64,000 nt of DNA from Cocleimonas flava (GTDB lineage: Bacteria > Pseudomonadota > Gammaproteobacteria > Thiotrichales > Thiotrichaceae), in contig NZ_SMFQ01000002.1 of assembly GCF_004339015.1 (NCBI RefSeq), positions 186,001 to 250,000 of the forward strand, given 5' to 3'. How positions within the stretch are numbered: the first letter of the stretch is position 1; each line of letters starts with the position of its first letter. Under the pieces are notes generated by a model that saw only the letters and a program-made list of their open reading frames with translations, had not been told where the DNA came from and did not search any database. The position numbers and the translations under genes were made by a program. Shown piece by piece: positions 1 through 9,766 of this stretch.

Positions 1-1
1 G

Positions 2-784
2 TCATCACTCGGGTTTTCACCGTCTGGAGAAGCGTTCAATCTACGCTATGAAGATGTGGCAAGTTTTGCCGCAAAATCCTTACAGGCTGACAAACTGATC
101 TTTATCCATGCGGATGCGGCAACCCCTACACTCGATATAGACTTGCAACAACTGGATAGTTTTATCGAAGCGAATCCGGAGCAAAGTCGTTTGCTCAACC
201 ACATTAAAGCCGCAATGAATGATGGCGTTGAACGCGTCCATCTGGTCAGCACCGAAACCAAAGATGGTTTGTTGTTAGAGATTTATACACGCGATGGTAT
301 CGGCACCATGTTTAACGCCAGCCAGTATGAAAATATCCGTCAAGCAAAAATCGAAGACGTCAGCGGAATTATCGATGTGATCGAACCGCTGGAATTAAAA
401 GGTGCCCTAATCAAACGTTCTCGCGAACAGCTGGAACTAGAAATCGATAAATTCAGCGTCATAGAACGCGATGGAAAAATCATCGCCTGCGCAGCCTTAT
501 ATTTAATCGCAAATACCAATATGGGCGAACTCGCCTGCCTTGCCGTTCACCCAGATTATAAAGGCGGAGAACGTGGCGACAGACTGCTGAAGCGCATTAG
601 TCAGGAAGCGATGAATCGAAAACTCAGTCAGTTGCTGGTTTTGACAACCCAATCGATAGACTGGTTTAAAGAGCGTGGGTTTGAACCCGGCGAGGTTGAA
701 GATTTACCTGATCAGAAAAAGGCGCTGTATAATTTTCAGCGAAAGTCGAAGATTCTATTGAAAGAATTGTTGATTAAAACCTGA
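2..784 (+). CDS. argA: N-acetylglutamate synthase, C-terminal part (5' end outside window)
   Basis: Catalyses acetyl-CoA + glutamate to N-acetylglutamate, the first step of arginine synthesis, in the cytoplasm. The frame is open from base 2, so the gene enters from the left; a GTG at 56 is internal and not the start. About 260 residues are visible: the end of the amino-acid-kinase-like domain (GEAFNLRYEDVA), then a GNAT acetyltransferase domain with the acetyl-CoA loop region (HPDYKGGERGDRLL) and the typical ArgA tail (WFKERGFEPG, then ALYNFQRKSK). This kinase-plus-GNAT form is the classical gammaproteobacterial one. A degenerate copy of the dispersed C-tract element follows the stop codon at 813-843 and may end transcription. 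Identity is strong; nothing can be said about the missing N terminus. Confidence 0.93.
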   Translation, partial: SSLGFSPSGEAFNLRYEDVASFAAKSLQADKLIFIHADAATPTLDIDLQQLDSFIEANPEQSRLLNHIKAAMNDGVERVHLVSTETKDGLLLEIYTRDGIGTMFNASQYENIRQAKIEDVSGIIDVIEPLELKGALIKRSREQLELEIDKFSVIERDGKIIACAALYLIANTNMGELACLAVHPDYKGGERGDRLLKRISQEAMNRKLSQLLVLTTQSIDWFKERGFEPGEVEDLPDQKKALYNFQRKSKILLKELLIKT

Positions 785-812
785 TACTCGCCTTTCTTTA
801 ATATATTTAAAT

Positions 813-843
813 AAAGCCACCCTTGCTTATCGGCACTTTTTAA
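813..843 (+). repeat. C-tract element copy 1 (degenerate)
   Basis: Shows GCCACCCTTGCTTAT then CGGCACTTTTTAA, the same layout as the other copies (C-tract, CTTA, GGCAC, T-run) but with the C-tract broken. It lies 29 bp after the argA stop with the T-run distal, as a terminator would. Confidence 0.5.
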
Positions 844-858
844 TGGAGTAACGTGAAA

Positions 859-1302
859 ATGACTACTAAAGACATTTTTAACTTCATCCAGATTTCTGAT
901 GTTATCAGCACGTCAGGCCAACCTACCCCTTTCGAATTCGAAGTTATTGCGGATGCCGGTTTTCAGCACGTAATAAATCTTGCCATGCATGATTCAGATA
1001 ATGCCTTACCCGAAGAAGGTAGTTATGTAGCAGAAGCAGGAATGAACTACTTTCATATTCCAGTCCCGTTTGATGCCCCAACGATAGATCATCTCCAATT
1101 ATTTCTTAAACAAATGAGCATTTTAGAAGGTGATAAAATCTGGGTGCACTGCGCTTTAAACCATAGGATTTCAGCTTTTATGCAGCACTACCAACGCAGT
1201 GTAATGCATCGAACTGATGATGAGATTATCCCAATGGTATCCAGCTGGGAGCCTAGTGAAGTTTGGCAGGAATTTATTAAGCTTGATTTAAAGGATGACT
1301 AA
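859..1302 (+). CDS. Protein tyrosine phosphatase-like protein
   Basis: A 147-residue cytoplasmic protein resembling the small phosphatase-like family typified by DUF442 and its relatives: early SGQPT motif, then a central HVINLAMHDSDNA segment, then WVHCALNHRIS. The last resembles the phosphatase P-loop (Cys-x5-Arg), but only four residues separate Cys and Arg, so catalysis of the standard kind is doubtful. An in-frame GTG at 853 is possible. ATG 859 is preferred because the GGAGT at 845-849 then lies nine bases upstream rather than three. It stands alone between argA and a convergent hydrolase gene, and is followed by the hairpin form of the C-tract element. The substrate is unknown. Confidence 0.6.
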   Translation: MTTKDIFNFIQISDVISTSGQPTPFEFEVIADAGFQHVINLAMHDSDNALPEEGSYVAEAGMNYFHIPVPFDAPTIDHLQLFLKQMSILEGDKIWVHCALNHRISAFMQHYQRSVMHRTDDEIIPMVSSWEPSEVWQEFIKLDLKDD

Positions 1303-1371
1303 TTAAAAAAAGGCCTATATACACGCAAAGTTCTAGTATCTCCTTTCAGTCGAGCTATAACTAAGCTTTTG

Positions 1372-1471
1372 CATAAATTCGTTCTAACGTTTTAAAAAAC
1401 AAAACGAGAACTCATTCAAATAGGGGGGTGACTTAATTTTAGTCACCCCCCTACTTAGAGGCACTTTTTCT
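1372..1471 (+). repeat. C-tract element copy 2, extended hairpin form (terminator-like)
   Basis: Core at 1441-1471 (CACCCCCCTACTTAGAGG, CACTTTTT). Here the C-tract pairs with an upstream G-tract: 1421-1433 and 1441-1453 form a perfect 13-bp stem with a 7-base loop, followed by a T-run, which would make a good intrinsic terminator for the phosphatase-like gene. A second hairpin lies upstream (GTTCT..CGTTTT with AAAACGAGAAC, about 1381-1411). The stretch 1372-1430 resembles the sequence before copy 6 at 12461. Confidence 0.75.
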
Positions 1472-1489
1472 TCGTTGTTTAAATGAATA

Positions 1490-2314
1490 CTAACTAAGGT
1501 TAGCTTTCAAAAACTCAGTAGTCCTCTTCCATGCAGTTGCAGCATCTTCAGCGTCGTATCTTGCACCTGTTGGATTTGCGAAAGCGTGATTGGCGTCGTA
1601 CCAATTCACTGATAATGAATCCTTCTTGCCTGCTTTTTCCATTTCAGCTTCGAAGCCTCCGACCATTTCTTTATTGATGTTTTGATCTTGAGTACCGAAG
1701 TGGCCAAGTACTGGGCCTTTTAGTGATTTAAGTTGATCTGCTTTTTGGGTGACATAACCGTAGTAAACGATGGTTGCATCGACAGGTGTTGCGATTGAGG
1801 CGTTCACAGACCAACCGCCACCGAAGCACCAACCCATGGTGCCCACTTTGCCATTAGATTGTTTGTGATTTTTAAGGTAATCAACCCAACCCACTAAGGT
1901 TTCGGTTGCCTTGTCTCCATCAACGGCTGACATTAATGCTTTCGCTGATGGCGCATCTGTTCCGACTTTACCGCCATATAAATCTACTGCTAAAGCGACA
2001 TAACCCATTTCTGCCAGTTCGGCAGCGACCGCTTTGATTTGATCATTTAAACCCCACCACTCATGAATCAATAAGACTGTGGGTGCTTTTTCTGCTTTGG
2101 GTAAAGCGATTGCGGCACTGACTTCTGTGCCATCTGCTAGTTTAATCGATACATTATCAAGCTTTGCCGCAGCTGCCTGAGATAGCTCAGGAAAGGCCAG
2201 TACTGATGCCAACGGTAAACTCGCTAGCCCTTTTAAGAATAAACGTCTGTCTTCTGGTTTTACTTTTATTTCTGGTAGATGACTCTGATCACCACACCCG
2301 TCTAAATCACACAT
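1490..2314 (-). CDS. Dienelactone hydrolase family protein, Tat-exported
   Basis: An alpha/beta-hydrolase of 274 residues. The N terminus holds a twin-arginine signal (RRLFLKG, residues 23-29, followed by a hydrophobic stretch and an alanine-rich cleavage region), so the mature enzyme is probably periplasmic. The nucleophile elbow is GWCFGGG, with cysteine as in dienelactone hydrolase. The acid is likely the Asp in GTQDQN and the histidine the one in ANHAFANP, completing a Cys-Asp-His triad. The family hydrolyses dienelactones and other esters; the real substrate cannot be read from the sequence. It is monocistronic and convergent with the upstream plus-strand gene. Confidence 0.82.
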   Translation of the reverse strand: MCDLDGCGDQSHLPEIKVKPEDRRLFLKGLASLPLASVLAFPELSQAAAAKLDNVSIKLADGTEVSAAIALPKAEKAPTVLLIHEWWGLNDQIKAVAAELAEMGYVALAVDLYGGKVGTDAPSAKALMSAVDGDKATETLVGWVDYLKNHKQSNGKVGTMGWCFGGGWSVNASIATPVDATIVYYGYVTQKADQLKSLKGPVLGHFGTQDQNINKEMVGGFEAEMEKAGKKDSLSVNWYDANHAFANPTGARYDAEDAATAWKRTTEFLKANLS

Positions 2315-2439
2315 TTACAATCTCCCGTATTTATTCAATGAATTAATCAATTTTTGTTAACTGCAAATATCTTCTTCTATCAAGAATTCTAGTACAGAGT
2401 TGAGAAATTAATACGTAAATATGAAAGTTAGACTGCAAA

Positions 2440-2470
2440 AAAAGGGGCTATAAGTAGGGGGGTGTGTTTG
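2440..2470 (-). repeat. C-tract element copy 3
   Basis: Read on the minus strand: ACACCCCCCTACTTATAG, then CCCCTTTTTTT. It lies downstream of the cytochrome c gene (2541-2852, minus) with its T-run distal, in a terminator position. Confidence 0.7.
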
Positions 2471-2540
2471 AATAAAAGCAGAACTTGAGCGCCCTGCTTT
2501 TATTCGGGCACTATTGCATGCCTTGAAAAATTATTTTCTA

Positions 2541-2852
2541 TTAACTTGATGAAGCTAAAAACTCAGCAATTGCCTTAATTTCTTCATCAGTAACAGCTGC
2601 CATAATGCCTTTCATGACTGCTGATTGACCATTACTGCGCGCGCCGCTTTTAATATCTTTCATTTGTTGTTCTGTGTATTCCTTGCTTTGACCTACAACC
2701 TTTGGATACGCAGGCGCAATTGGGCTCTTACCGTCAGCACCATGACATGCCAGACAACCTTTAGACGCATACAAAGCCTCTCCATCAGCGGCGAACACAC
2801 TCGGACTCATAACAAGCATTAAGGTAGTTGCTAATAATATTTTTTTTGACAT
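2541..2852 (-). CDS. Periplasmic monohaem cytochrome c (c553/c5-like)
   Basis: A 103-residue protein with a Sec signal peptide (hydrophobic residues 4-20, cleavage near VFAADG) and one haem-binding CLACH motif near residues 33-37. A distal methionine (in SAVMKGIMAAV) is the likely sixth ligand, and the AIAEFLAS helix is the usual C-terminal helix of small class I cytochromes. It probably carries electrons in the periplasm. A near-perfect Dnr/Fnr box (2923-2936) is centred about 77 bp before the start, so it is probably induced with the neighbouring nirK and nor genes and may feed them. The donor-acceptor pairing is inferred. Confidence 0.85.
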   Translation of the reverse strand: MSKKILLATTLMLVMSPSVFAADGEALYASKGCLACHGADGKSPIAPAYPKVVGQSKEYTEQQMKDIKSGARSNGQSAVMKGIMAAVTDEEIKAIAEFLASSS

Positions 2853-2922
2853 TGTTGATCACTCCAAAGTGGGTTTAGTTTAAGTTCTTTGTGCATCTTA
2901 GTGGGACTCCACTGTAAAAGCC

Positions 2923-2936
2923 TTGAGGTATATCAA
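2923..2936 (-). promoter_or_regulatory. Dnr/Fnr-type box before cytochrome c
   Basis: TTGAGgtatATCAA, one mismatch to TTGATnnnnATCAA. If it acts at -41.5, transcription would start near 2888, giving a leader of about 36 bases for the gene starting at 2852. Confidence 0.6.
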
Positions 2937-2940
2937 GCGC

Positions 2941-3399
2941 TCATTCAGCTGAAACTGGAACGTTGATTTTTAATTTTCCGGCTTTTTCAAATTCCAGAGT
3001 GACTAAAACCTCTCCGTCTTGTTTGATCACATCATGGTTAATATTCATAAACATTAAATGATATGACATCGGTTTTAATATCAACTGAGCCCCTGGCTCG
3101 AATACATAATCTTCGACATGATTCATTTTTGCCATGCCATCTATGATCTCTGACTTATGTAGCATAATCATGCCTGCATCAGAACTGATGTTGATGAGGG
3201 TATCCTGAACATTTCCAGTATTTTCAATAACTCCATACGCCGCAGCGCTTGTTGCAACAGGGGGAGGTAAAATCACACGCAGCTGCTGTGTAGAAATAGT
3301 AGAACTATTGTCTGCCATTACATTTACCGTACAGCTTACAAAAACGAATAACCAAAAAAGTCTTTTGATCGCATCTATCATTCGCGTATTTTTATTCAT
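2941..3399 (-). CDS. PCuAC-type periplasmic copper chaperone
   Basis: A 152-residue protein with a signal peptide (hydrophobic core at residues 13-28). It matches the PCuAC (DUF461) family, which binds Cu(I) through a His/Met set (H-M-x10-M-x21-H-x-M). Visible are MLHKSEIIDGMAKM and, after the expected gap, SYHLMFM. These chaperones hand copper to oxidases and other cuproenzymes together with SCO proteins. It is the last gene of the nirK operon, overlapping the SCO gene by 8 bp, so delivery of copper to NirK is the natural inference. Confidence 0.85.
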   Translation of the reverse strand: MNKNTRMIDAIKRLFWLFVFVSCTVNVMADNSSTISTQQLRVILPPPVATSAAAYGVIENTGNVQDTLINISSDAGMIMLHKSEIIDGMAKMNHVEDYVFEPGAQLILKPMSYHLMFMNINHDVIKQDGEVLVTLEFEKAGKLKINVPVSAE

Positions 3400-4027
3400 T
3401 GATTAACATCCTTATTTTATGCGCAAAGTCATCTCTGGGGGTTCCTGTGTATTCCAAGCTTCTGGTGTAACCCTCCTTATCTATAAGGTAAAGCACAACA
3501 GTGTGTGAAAAGAGTGACGCTTTTTCATTTGTGTCGCTGGTTTTTTGTGGGGTTGTTCTTCTAATTTCTTTGGTGGCAACTTTGCCTTCAGAAAGATCAC
3601 TATATTCGGCTTTATACAACGATGTTATGTGTTTGATTTGTTCGTTTGAACCTGACAAACCGATAAAATCTTTATTGAAAAATTGAACAAATGCTTTTAA
3701 ATGCTCAGGGGTATCATAATCAGGATCAATCGTTACAAAGATAAAACGACTCTGTTCTTGTTCTTCTTTTGATAAGTTACTGTAAAGCTTTTTCAAATAC
3801 CCTAAGGTAAACGGACAGATATCTGCACAATTGGTATAACCAAAGGCCAGTACAACCGTTTTGCCTTTATAGTCTGCAAACGTTACGTTGTTGCCATCAC
3901 TATCTACAGCCGTAAAATCCCCACCTACACCACTTAATATGGGCAAGCTCATTTGATTGGCCAACGATATTTGAGAGGGGCCAAATATCATTAGAGCCAT
4001 GACTAAATTTTTGATTATCTTTAACAT
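3392..4027 (-). CDS. SCO1/SenC family copper metallochaperone
   Basis: A 211-residue thioredoxin-fold protein anchored or exported by an N-terminal hydrophobic segment. The Cu-binding CxxxC is present (CADICPF), with the family histidine in the FSHTVVLYLID segment. Start chosen at ATG 4027, which overlaps the stop of the preceding gene by 7 bp; the frame could extend to 4042 but that lies deeper inside the neighbour. SCO proteins insert or reduce copper sites in cytochrome oxidase. Located between an unknown gene and PCuAC behind nirK, this one probably serves NirK maturation. Confidence 0.88.
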   Translation of the reverse strand: MLKIIKNLVMALMIFGPSQISLANQMSLPILSGVGGDFTAVDSDGNNVTFADYKGKTVVLAFGYTNCADICPFTLGYLKKLYSNLSKEEQEQSRFIFVTIDPDYDTPEHLKAFVQFFNKDFIGLSGSNEQIKHITSLYKAEYSDLSEGKVATKEIRRTTPQKTSDTNEKASLFSHTVVLYLIDKEGYTRSLEYTGTPRDDFAHKIRMLINE

Positions 4028-5013
4028 ACCAAGCCCATCCATGGAGCGGTTACAGGAAGTAGATGTTCTTCAGTGATTGAGATTACTTCCCATGATTGAT
4101 CGGTTTTAATGTGTACTTTAATTTCTTGATGAATTCGGGCAATTACTGGCTTACCTTTCGGGCTAGTGCCTTTCCATTCGAGGATAAGATCAATAACAAA
4201 AGTATTTGATTCATTGTCTTGATTTTTAATATCTAGAGAACGTAGTAGGTGACCACCCTTTGCAAGGAGTTGCCTTCTTTTTACTAATATTGAAGGTATC
4301 GAATCTTCTGAATGATCCGACCCCATATTCAGTGAATATGTCGCTTTATCTAACCACGCTGATCCATTCATTGTGGGTTTTAATATTTTCACGCCATCAA
4401 TATAGGCTAACCATGCATAGGTAAACTCCCTCACCTTGTAATGCGAGCGATTGTATTGATGTGTCTTTGCCTTTTTTGTATCTACAGTTTTTGTATCTGC
4501 GTTTTCTGTATCTGCGCTTTGTATCGTTTCACTTTTATTTCTGCTGATGGTTTTTATCAGAGGCTGATTTTCATTAAGCAGAAAAGTGTTTTTAAACACA
4601 AAGGTTTCATCGAGTAATTGCGTCTGCAATTCATTTTTCACGCTATGTATAAATTTTGATTTAACGTTGAACTGATAACCATTGTCGTTTTCAAGTTTGA
4701 GCAAGTCATTACTAGTGATCAGTATTTGAGAAATATTCTTAGGATATTGAGATCGATAATCACTCCATTGATCTCCAGTATTTTTAGTGTTGAAACTAGA
4801 TTGTCTATCTTCAGCCTGATTATCAGTAATCAAACTTCCATACCAATTCATAATCACCACGGCGATGGTATTTAGTGACGTACTATATTCGCTACGATCT
4901 TCTATTTTAGAGGGAGCTGCATGAGCAACTCCCGCTAAAACTTGAGGAATAAATAGTGGCATAAAGAGTGACAAAAAGAGTGCCATAAAGGTAATGATGC
5001 TTGTTAATTTCAT
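4021..5013 (-). CDS. Unknown secreted protein of the nirK operon
   Basis: Product not recognised. It has 330 residues with a clear signal peptide (hydrophobic residues 5-30, VLAGVAHAAPSK). The middle (around residues 165-190) carries a low-complexity stretch with ADTENADTKTVDT-like repeats encoded by imperfect 18-bp units. The C-terminal half (YAWLAYIDGVKILKP, then DLILEWKGTSPKGKP, then DQSWEVISITEEHLLP) looks like one compact alpha+beta domain, possibly NTF2-like; that is a guess from pattern. No metal-binding Cys/His cluster stands out. It lies 28 bp after nirK and overlaps the SCO gene by 7 bp, so it is co-transcribed with nirK and its chaperones and probably acts with them in the periplasm. 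Confidence 0.6.
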   Translation of the reverse strand: MKLTSIITFMALFLSLFMPLFIPQVLAGVAHAAPSKIEDRSEYSTSLNTIAVVIMNWYGSLITDNQAEDRQSSFNTKNTGDQWSDYRSQYPKNISQILITSNDLLKLENDNGYQFNVKSKFIHSVKNELQTQLLDETFVFKNTFLLNENQPLIKTISRNKSETIQSADTENADTKTVDTKKAKTHQYNRSHYKVREFTYAWLAYIDGVKILKPTMNGSAWLDKATYSLNMGSDHSEDSIPSILVKRRQLLAKGGHLLRSLDIKNQDNESNTFVIDLILEWKGTSPKGKPVIARIHQEIKVHIKTDQSWEVISITEEHLLPVTAPWMGLVC

Positions 5014-5041
5014 GGCTATTTCCTATCAATCTAAGCTGCTA

Positions 5042-6184
5042 TTAAACAATAGGACCTGCTTTTTGTACCTGCTCCATCAGATCATTATTCCATTCACCTT
5101 CAACAGACACATGACCTAAGGCGCCCAACATAACCGCTTCAATTAAGTTGTGGTTTACATAGGCATAAACACCGGGCTGCTTGAAGGTATACATTGCTGC
5201 ACCTGCTTCACCACCAAGAATCGACCATGTTTCTCTGTCTACTGTTGGTGTGTTATTAAACGAGCCACCTGGCCAGACCAGATCACCATGTCCGCCAATC
5301 AAATGGATACGTGTATCTTCATTGGCTTGCGAATGAAGGAATAAAACAGTCTCTCCAACTTTTGCTGTCATCGCGTTATCGCCAGTTAACGCACCGACTT
5401 TGCCATTAAACGTAATATGCGTTGGATTCAATCCTTCCATGATTTTCAATGTATCTCCCATTGCTGCTATTGGAGAACTGTAACGCTTATATTTGCCTGT
5501 CTTATCATCAAAAGGAACGTACCAACCCTGTTCACCGATATAATAAACTTTGTCGTAGGTAACTGATTTTCCGTTGTTATCTTTCAAACCATCGCGAGGT
5601 AATACTAAAAGTGCACCGTACATTCCTGTTACAACATGATAAGGAATCATGATGCCACCAGGTGCACAGTGATAAACAAATACGCCTGGTCTATCACATT
5701 TAATACGAAGAATTGTTTGCTGACCTGGTGCAACGTGAGTTAACCCACCTCCACCTAATGCTCCCGTTGAAGCATGGAAGTCAATATTATGTGTCATCGT
5801 ATTAGTTAGAGGATTTCTGAGCGTTAACTCAAGATAGTCACCTTCATGAACAACCATCATTGGTCCAGGATTTGTACCATTGAATGTCATCGCCTGAACA
5901 AATACTCCTGGCTTTATTTCAATCTCTTTTTCTTCGATATCCATCACCACCTGAACCACTTTTGGTCCACCTTTAGCGACTTGGTCGTGCTCAGGTAAAA
6001 ACGGAGGGTTTACAAGTTTTTGAGAAACTCTCTCCAAATCTTTAACATTTGCTTCTACACCGATTTCACCAATTTTGGTGGGTGCTTCAGCAACGGCAGA
6101 AGAGCTAGTTACTAGGGCCGCTGATGTAGCAGCAATCGCGGAAAGTAAAAAATCTCTCCTTTTCATTTGCATCATTTGTTTCAC
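5042..6184 (-). CDS. nirK: Copper-containing nitrite reductase (NO-forming)
   Basis: Reduces nitrite to NO in the periplasm. About 380 residues: a Tat-like signal ([12 protein letters not shown]) followed by two cupredoxin domains. All copper ligands are visible: HNIDFH supplies a type 1 His and a type 2 His plus the catalytic Asp, VYHCAP supplies the type 2 His and type 1 Cys, IPYHVVTGM supplies the type 1 His and Met, and the later HLIGGHGD and YVNHNLIEA supply the catalytic and third type 2 histidines. The spacing is that of class I NirK. A TTG at 6196 opens the frame, but GTG 6184 is preferred because GGAG lies six bases before it. Two perfect Dnr boxes precede it. It heads an operon with an unknown secreted protein, SCO and PCuAC. 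Confidence 0.96.
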   Translation of the reverse strand: MKQMMQMKRRDFLLSAIAATSAALVTSSSAVAEAPTKIGEIGVEANVKDLERVSQKLVNPPFLPEHDQVAKGGPKVVQVVMDIEEKEIEIKPGVFVQAMTFNGTNPGPMMVVHEGDYLELTLRNPLTNTMTHNIDFHASTGALGGGGLTHVAPGQQTILRIKCDRPGVFVYHCAPGGIMIPYHVVTGMYGALLVLPRDGLKDNNGKSVTYDKVYYIGEQGWYVPFDDKTGKYKRYSSPIAAMGDTLKIMEGLNPTHITFNGKVGALTGDNAMTAKVGETVLFLHSQANEDTRIHLIGGHGDLVWPGGSFNNTPTVDRETWSILGGEAGAAMYTFKQPGVYAYVNHNLIEAVMLGALGHVSVEGEWNNDLMEQVQKAGPIV

Positions 6185-6252
6185 TTTATACTCCAATAAG
6201 TTTGTATGTCTGAATTCAGGAGTAGTATGAGGTTAAAAGAAGGAGCACCTCC

Positions 6253-6266
6253 TTGATGTAAATCAA
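6253..6266 (-). promoter_or_regulatory. Dnr/Fnr box, nirK proximal
   Basis: Perfect TTGATgtaaATCAA centred about 75 bp before the GTG start of nirK. Placed at -41.5 it gives a leader of about 34 bases. Confidence 0.8.
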
Positions 6267-6283
6267 CGGCTCCTCTTTATAAG

Positions 6284-6297
6284 TTGATAAATATCAA
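6284..6297 (-). promoter_or_regulatory. Dnr/Fnr box, nirK distal
   Basis: Perfect TTGATaaatATCAA, 31 bp centre-to-centre from the proximal nirK box. It may strengthen activation or allow repression. Confidence 0.65.
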
Positions 6298-6570
6298 ACT
6301 ATAGAGATTAACGGAAAGATGATTGGAAGCATTCTTTTTGAATATGAAGCTGCTGTTTTAAATCTTCGCACACAATACAAATGTAGCTTCTGGTTTGATC
6401 ACTCGACCTACATCAAATCACAGGACTATATTTAGACAATCAGTTTTGTTAAGGAAGTAAAGAGATTAAAAGACGAGCCTTTAAACGAATCAAAAACTAG
6501 TCATAGTTTTGATTTGTGGTGCAGATTTAAAATAAAAAAAGAACTTTGCTATCACTAAAATAAGTTAATA

Positions 6571-6606
6571 AAAGACGATAGTTATATTAAAGACGATAGT
6601 TAAATT
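6571..6606. repeat. 18-bp tandem duplication in the nirK-dnr gap
   Basis: Two adjacent 18-bp units (AAAGACGATAGTTATATT and the same with one T to A change) just downstream of dnr. The rest of the 6298-6626 gap shows no gene or clear terminator. Confidence 0.7.
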
Positions 6607-6626
6607 AAAGATTTCATTAATTTCTA

Positions 6627-7319
6627 TTAAATGAATAACATTTCTCTTAGTTTAGACGGATCTTTAACAAGGATATGTTCATCATATACTTCTATTAATT
6701 CATCTTGTGAAAGGCTTTTCAGAGTACGTGAAAATGTTTCAGGGGTGACTGAAATTCTGGAAGCAATGATACGTTTAGGCGCACCCAAGATTACTTTGGT
6801 TTCTTCAACACTTCCATGAGGAATATCTTCAAGCAAATAACTGATCAAACGATAGGACGCATTGTGCAGGCTTAAGCGCTCCATTTCATTCATCAACCAA
6901 TGCAAGCGAGCACTTAATCGACCAATGACTTTGAGACAGGCTTCGGATGAATTGCTCAACACCTGTATATATTTTTCAGCATTAATACGAAGTACTTTGG
7001 CATTACTCAACGCTTTTGCATTAACCGGATAGCCCTCCATGCCGTTTAAAATAATCACTTCCGCGAATGTATTGCCAGGATTGATGATATCGACGACTTT
7101 CTGCGTTCCTTCAAATGACAATAAGCTTATCTTGATCTTACCTTCAACCAGCAAGAAAAATTCGGTTGCCGGTTGCTTTTGTGAAAACAGAATTTCACCG
7201 GCACTCAATTCACAGACAGAAGTCCCCTGCAAGATCGTCGCAAAATCGCCTTCTTCAATATCCATAAACAGGTAATTGCTACGCATCGCTTCTTTATATT
7301 CAGGGTTTAAAACTTGCAT
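6627..7319 (-). CDS. dnr: Crp/Fnr family regulator, Dnr-like
   Basis: A 230-residue transcription factor: an N-terminal cyclic-nucleotide-type beta roll (EFFLLVEGKIKISLLS, then GNTFAEVIILNG), a long dimerisation helix (ARLHWLMNEMERLSL), and a C-terminal winged helix whose recognition helix is SVTPETFSRTLKSL. There is no N-terminal cysteine cluster, so it is not an oxygen-sensing Fnr. Its length and position between nirK and nor match Dnr/Nnr-type NO-responsive regulators, which sense NO through haem. Perfect TTGATnnnnATCAA boxes in front of nirK, norC, norE and itself make it the obvious regulator of the island. The symbol is by family and context. Confidence 0.8.
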   Translation of the reverse strand: MQVLNPEYKEAMRSNYLFMDIEEGDFATILQGTSVCELSAGEILFSQKQPATEFFLLVEGKIKISLLSFEGTQKVVDIINPGNTFAEVIILNGMEGYPVNAKALSNAKVLRINAEKYIQVLSNSSEACLKVIGRLSARLHWLMNEMERLSLHNASYRLISYLLEDIPHGSVEETKVILGAPKRIIASRISVTPETFSRTLKSLSQDELIEVYDEHILVKDPSKLREMLFI

Positions 7320-7415
7320 TGCTATCCTTCGATTGATTATTCATTTTATAGCGATCATTTAAGCCTTTCAGTGCTATCAAAAGAGTATACCGAATCACTG
7401 CATAGTTGTAATAAC

Positions 7416-7429
7416 TTGATCAACATCAA
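7416..7429 (-). promoter_or_regulatory. Dnr/Fnr box before dnr
   Basis: Perfect TTGATcaacATCAA centred about 103 bp before the dnr start, compatible with autoregulation. Confidence 0.65.
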
Positions 7430-7601
7430 GGTCATCCTTATTTCATCACTACTATCCAAACTCGTAAACCATGAAGCGCACATTTTTGTTGCTTATTTTT
7501 AGATTGCGTTTTCAATTACGTTTTCAAATTAAGAGCAAGTGTTGACGGAGACTTTTCATGATCTTTTCTACTAGCTGAAATCATTCATCGATCGTAGCCT
7601 T

Positions 7602-7632
7602 AAAAAAGTGCCTCAAAGGTGGGGGGTGCCTT
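7602..7632 (-). repeat. C-tract element copy 4
   Basis: On the minus strand: AGGCACCCCCCACCTTTGAG, then GCACTTTTTTAAG. It sits in the divergent dnr-norC gap, not after a gene, so a plain terminator role does not fit. Confidence 0.7.
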
Positions 7633-7696
7633 TACACATTCCGGAATGAATTAACAACAGTGCCTTTGTTCGTAGCAAAGAATATTCACTGCCGAA

Positions 7697-7710
7697 TTGA
7701 TTTTTATCAA
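7697..7710 (+). promoter_or_regulatory. Dnr/Fnr box, norC distal
   Basis: Perfect TTGATttttATCAA, 39 bp centre-to-centre upstream of the proximal norC box. Confidence 0.65.
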
Positions 7711-7735
7711 TTAATTTTTATTAGCTATAGACCAC

Positions 7736-7749
7736 TTGATGCACATCAA
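7736..7749 (+). promoter_or_regulatory. Dnr/Fnr box, norC proximal
   Basis: Perfect TTGATgcacATCAA. At -41.5 it predicts a start of transcription near 7784, 30 bases before the norC ATG. Confidence 0.8.
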
Positions 7750-7813
7750 GGCTAGCCGAGTCCTATGTGGATACAGTCGCGGCAACTATTAATGGACTGG
7801 AGTGTATATTGCT

Positions 7814-8251
7814 ATGAGAGAGACCTTTACAAAAGGTATGGCTCGCAACATTTATTATGGAGGAGGGGTTTTCTTCTTCCTGGTACTTATTGGATTAACC
7901 GTGGATACGGTGAGAGGCCTACCAAAAACCGATAATTCACAGAACCTTACCGAGGAAGTCGCAGCGGGTAAGAGACTGTGGGAAATAAATAACTGCATTG
8001 GATGCCACACTTTATTGGGAGAAGGCGCTTACTTTGCACCTGAACTGGGTAATGTTTACACCCGATTTGGCGAAAGCACTGATGCAATCAAAGGCTTTAT
8101 TATGAGCCGTCCTAAAGATGGTATTCCGGGTCGACGCAGCATGCCGCAATTCAACTTTACTCCTGATGAGTTAGAAGAAATTGCGCAGTTTCTTAAGTAC
8201 GTTGATGGCATTAAAGTCGCCAGAGACTGGCCACCAAATAAAGAAGGGTAA
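7814..8251 (+). CDS. norC: Nitric oxide reductase subunit C
   Basis: Membrane-anchored cytochrome c subunit that passes electrons to NorB for reduction of NO to N2O. About 145 residues: a single N-terminal transmembrane helix (VFFFLVLIGLTVDTV), then a periplasmic domain with the haem motif CIGCH and a likely axial Met in RRSMPQFNF. The ending (YVDGIKVARDWPPNKEG) is typical of NorC. The frame opens at GTG 7802, but ATG 7814 is preferred because the GGAG at 7799-7802 sits 11 bases upstream. norB follows after 12 bp. Confidence 0.95.
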   Translation: MRETFTKGMARNIYYGGGVFFFLVLIGLTVDTVRGLPKTDNSQNLTEEVAAGKRLWEINNCIGCHTLLGEGAYFAPELGNVYTRFGESTDAIKGFIMSRPKDGIPGRRSMPQFNFTPDELEEIAQFLKYVDGIKVARDWPPNKEG

Positions 8252-9658
<1,407 letters not shown>

Positions 9659-9681
9659 CAGATTCTGTTAATGTGTCTTTA

Positions 9682-9711
9682 AAAAATACCGCTTCTAAAG
9701 CGGTATTTTTT
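9682..9711 (+). terminator. Intrinsic terminator after norB
   Basis: An inverted repeat of AATACCGCTT and AAGCGGTATT around a 3-base loop, flanked by an A-run and followed by a T-run. It should limit readthrough from norCB. Confidence 0.88.
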
Positions 9712-9766
9712 TAGTCACGAACTCTGTCCAATTAAACGATCAAAATACTTAAAAGGAAAATGAGCG

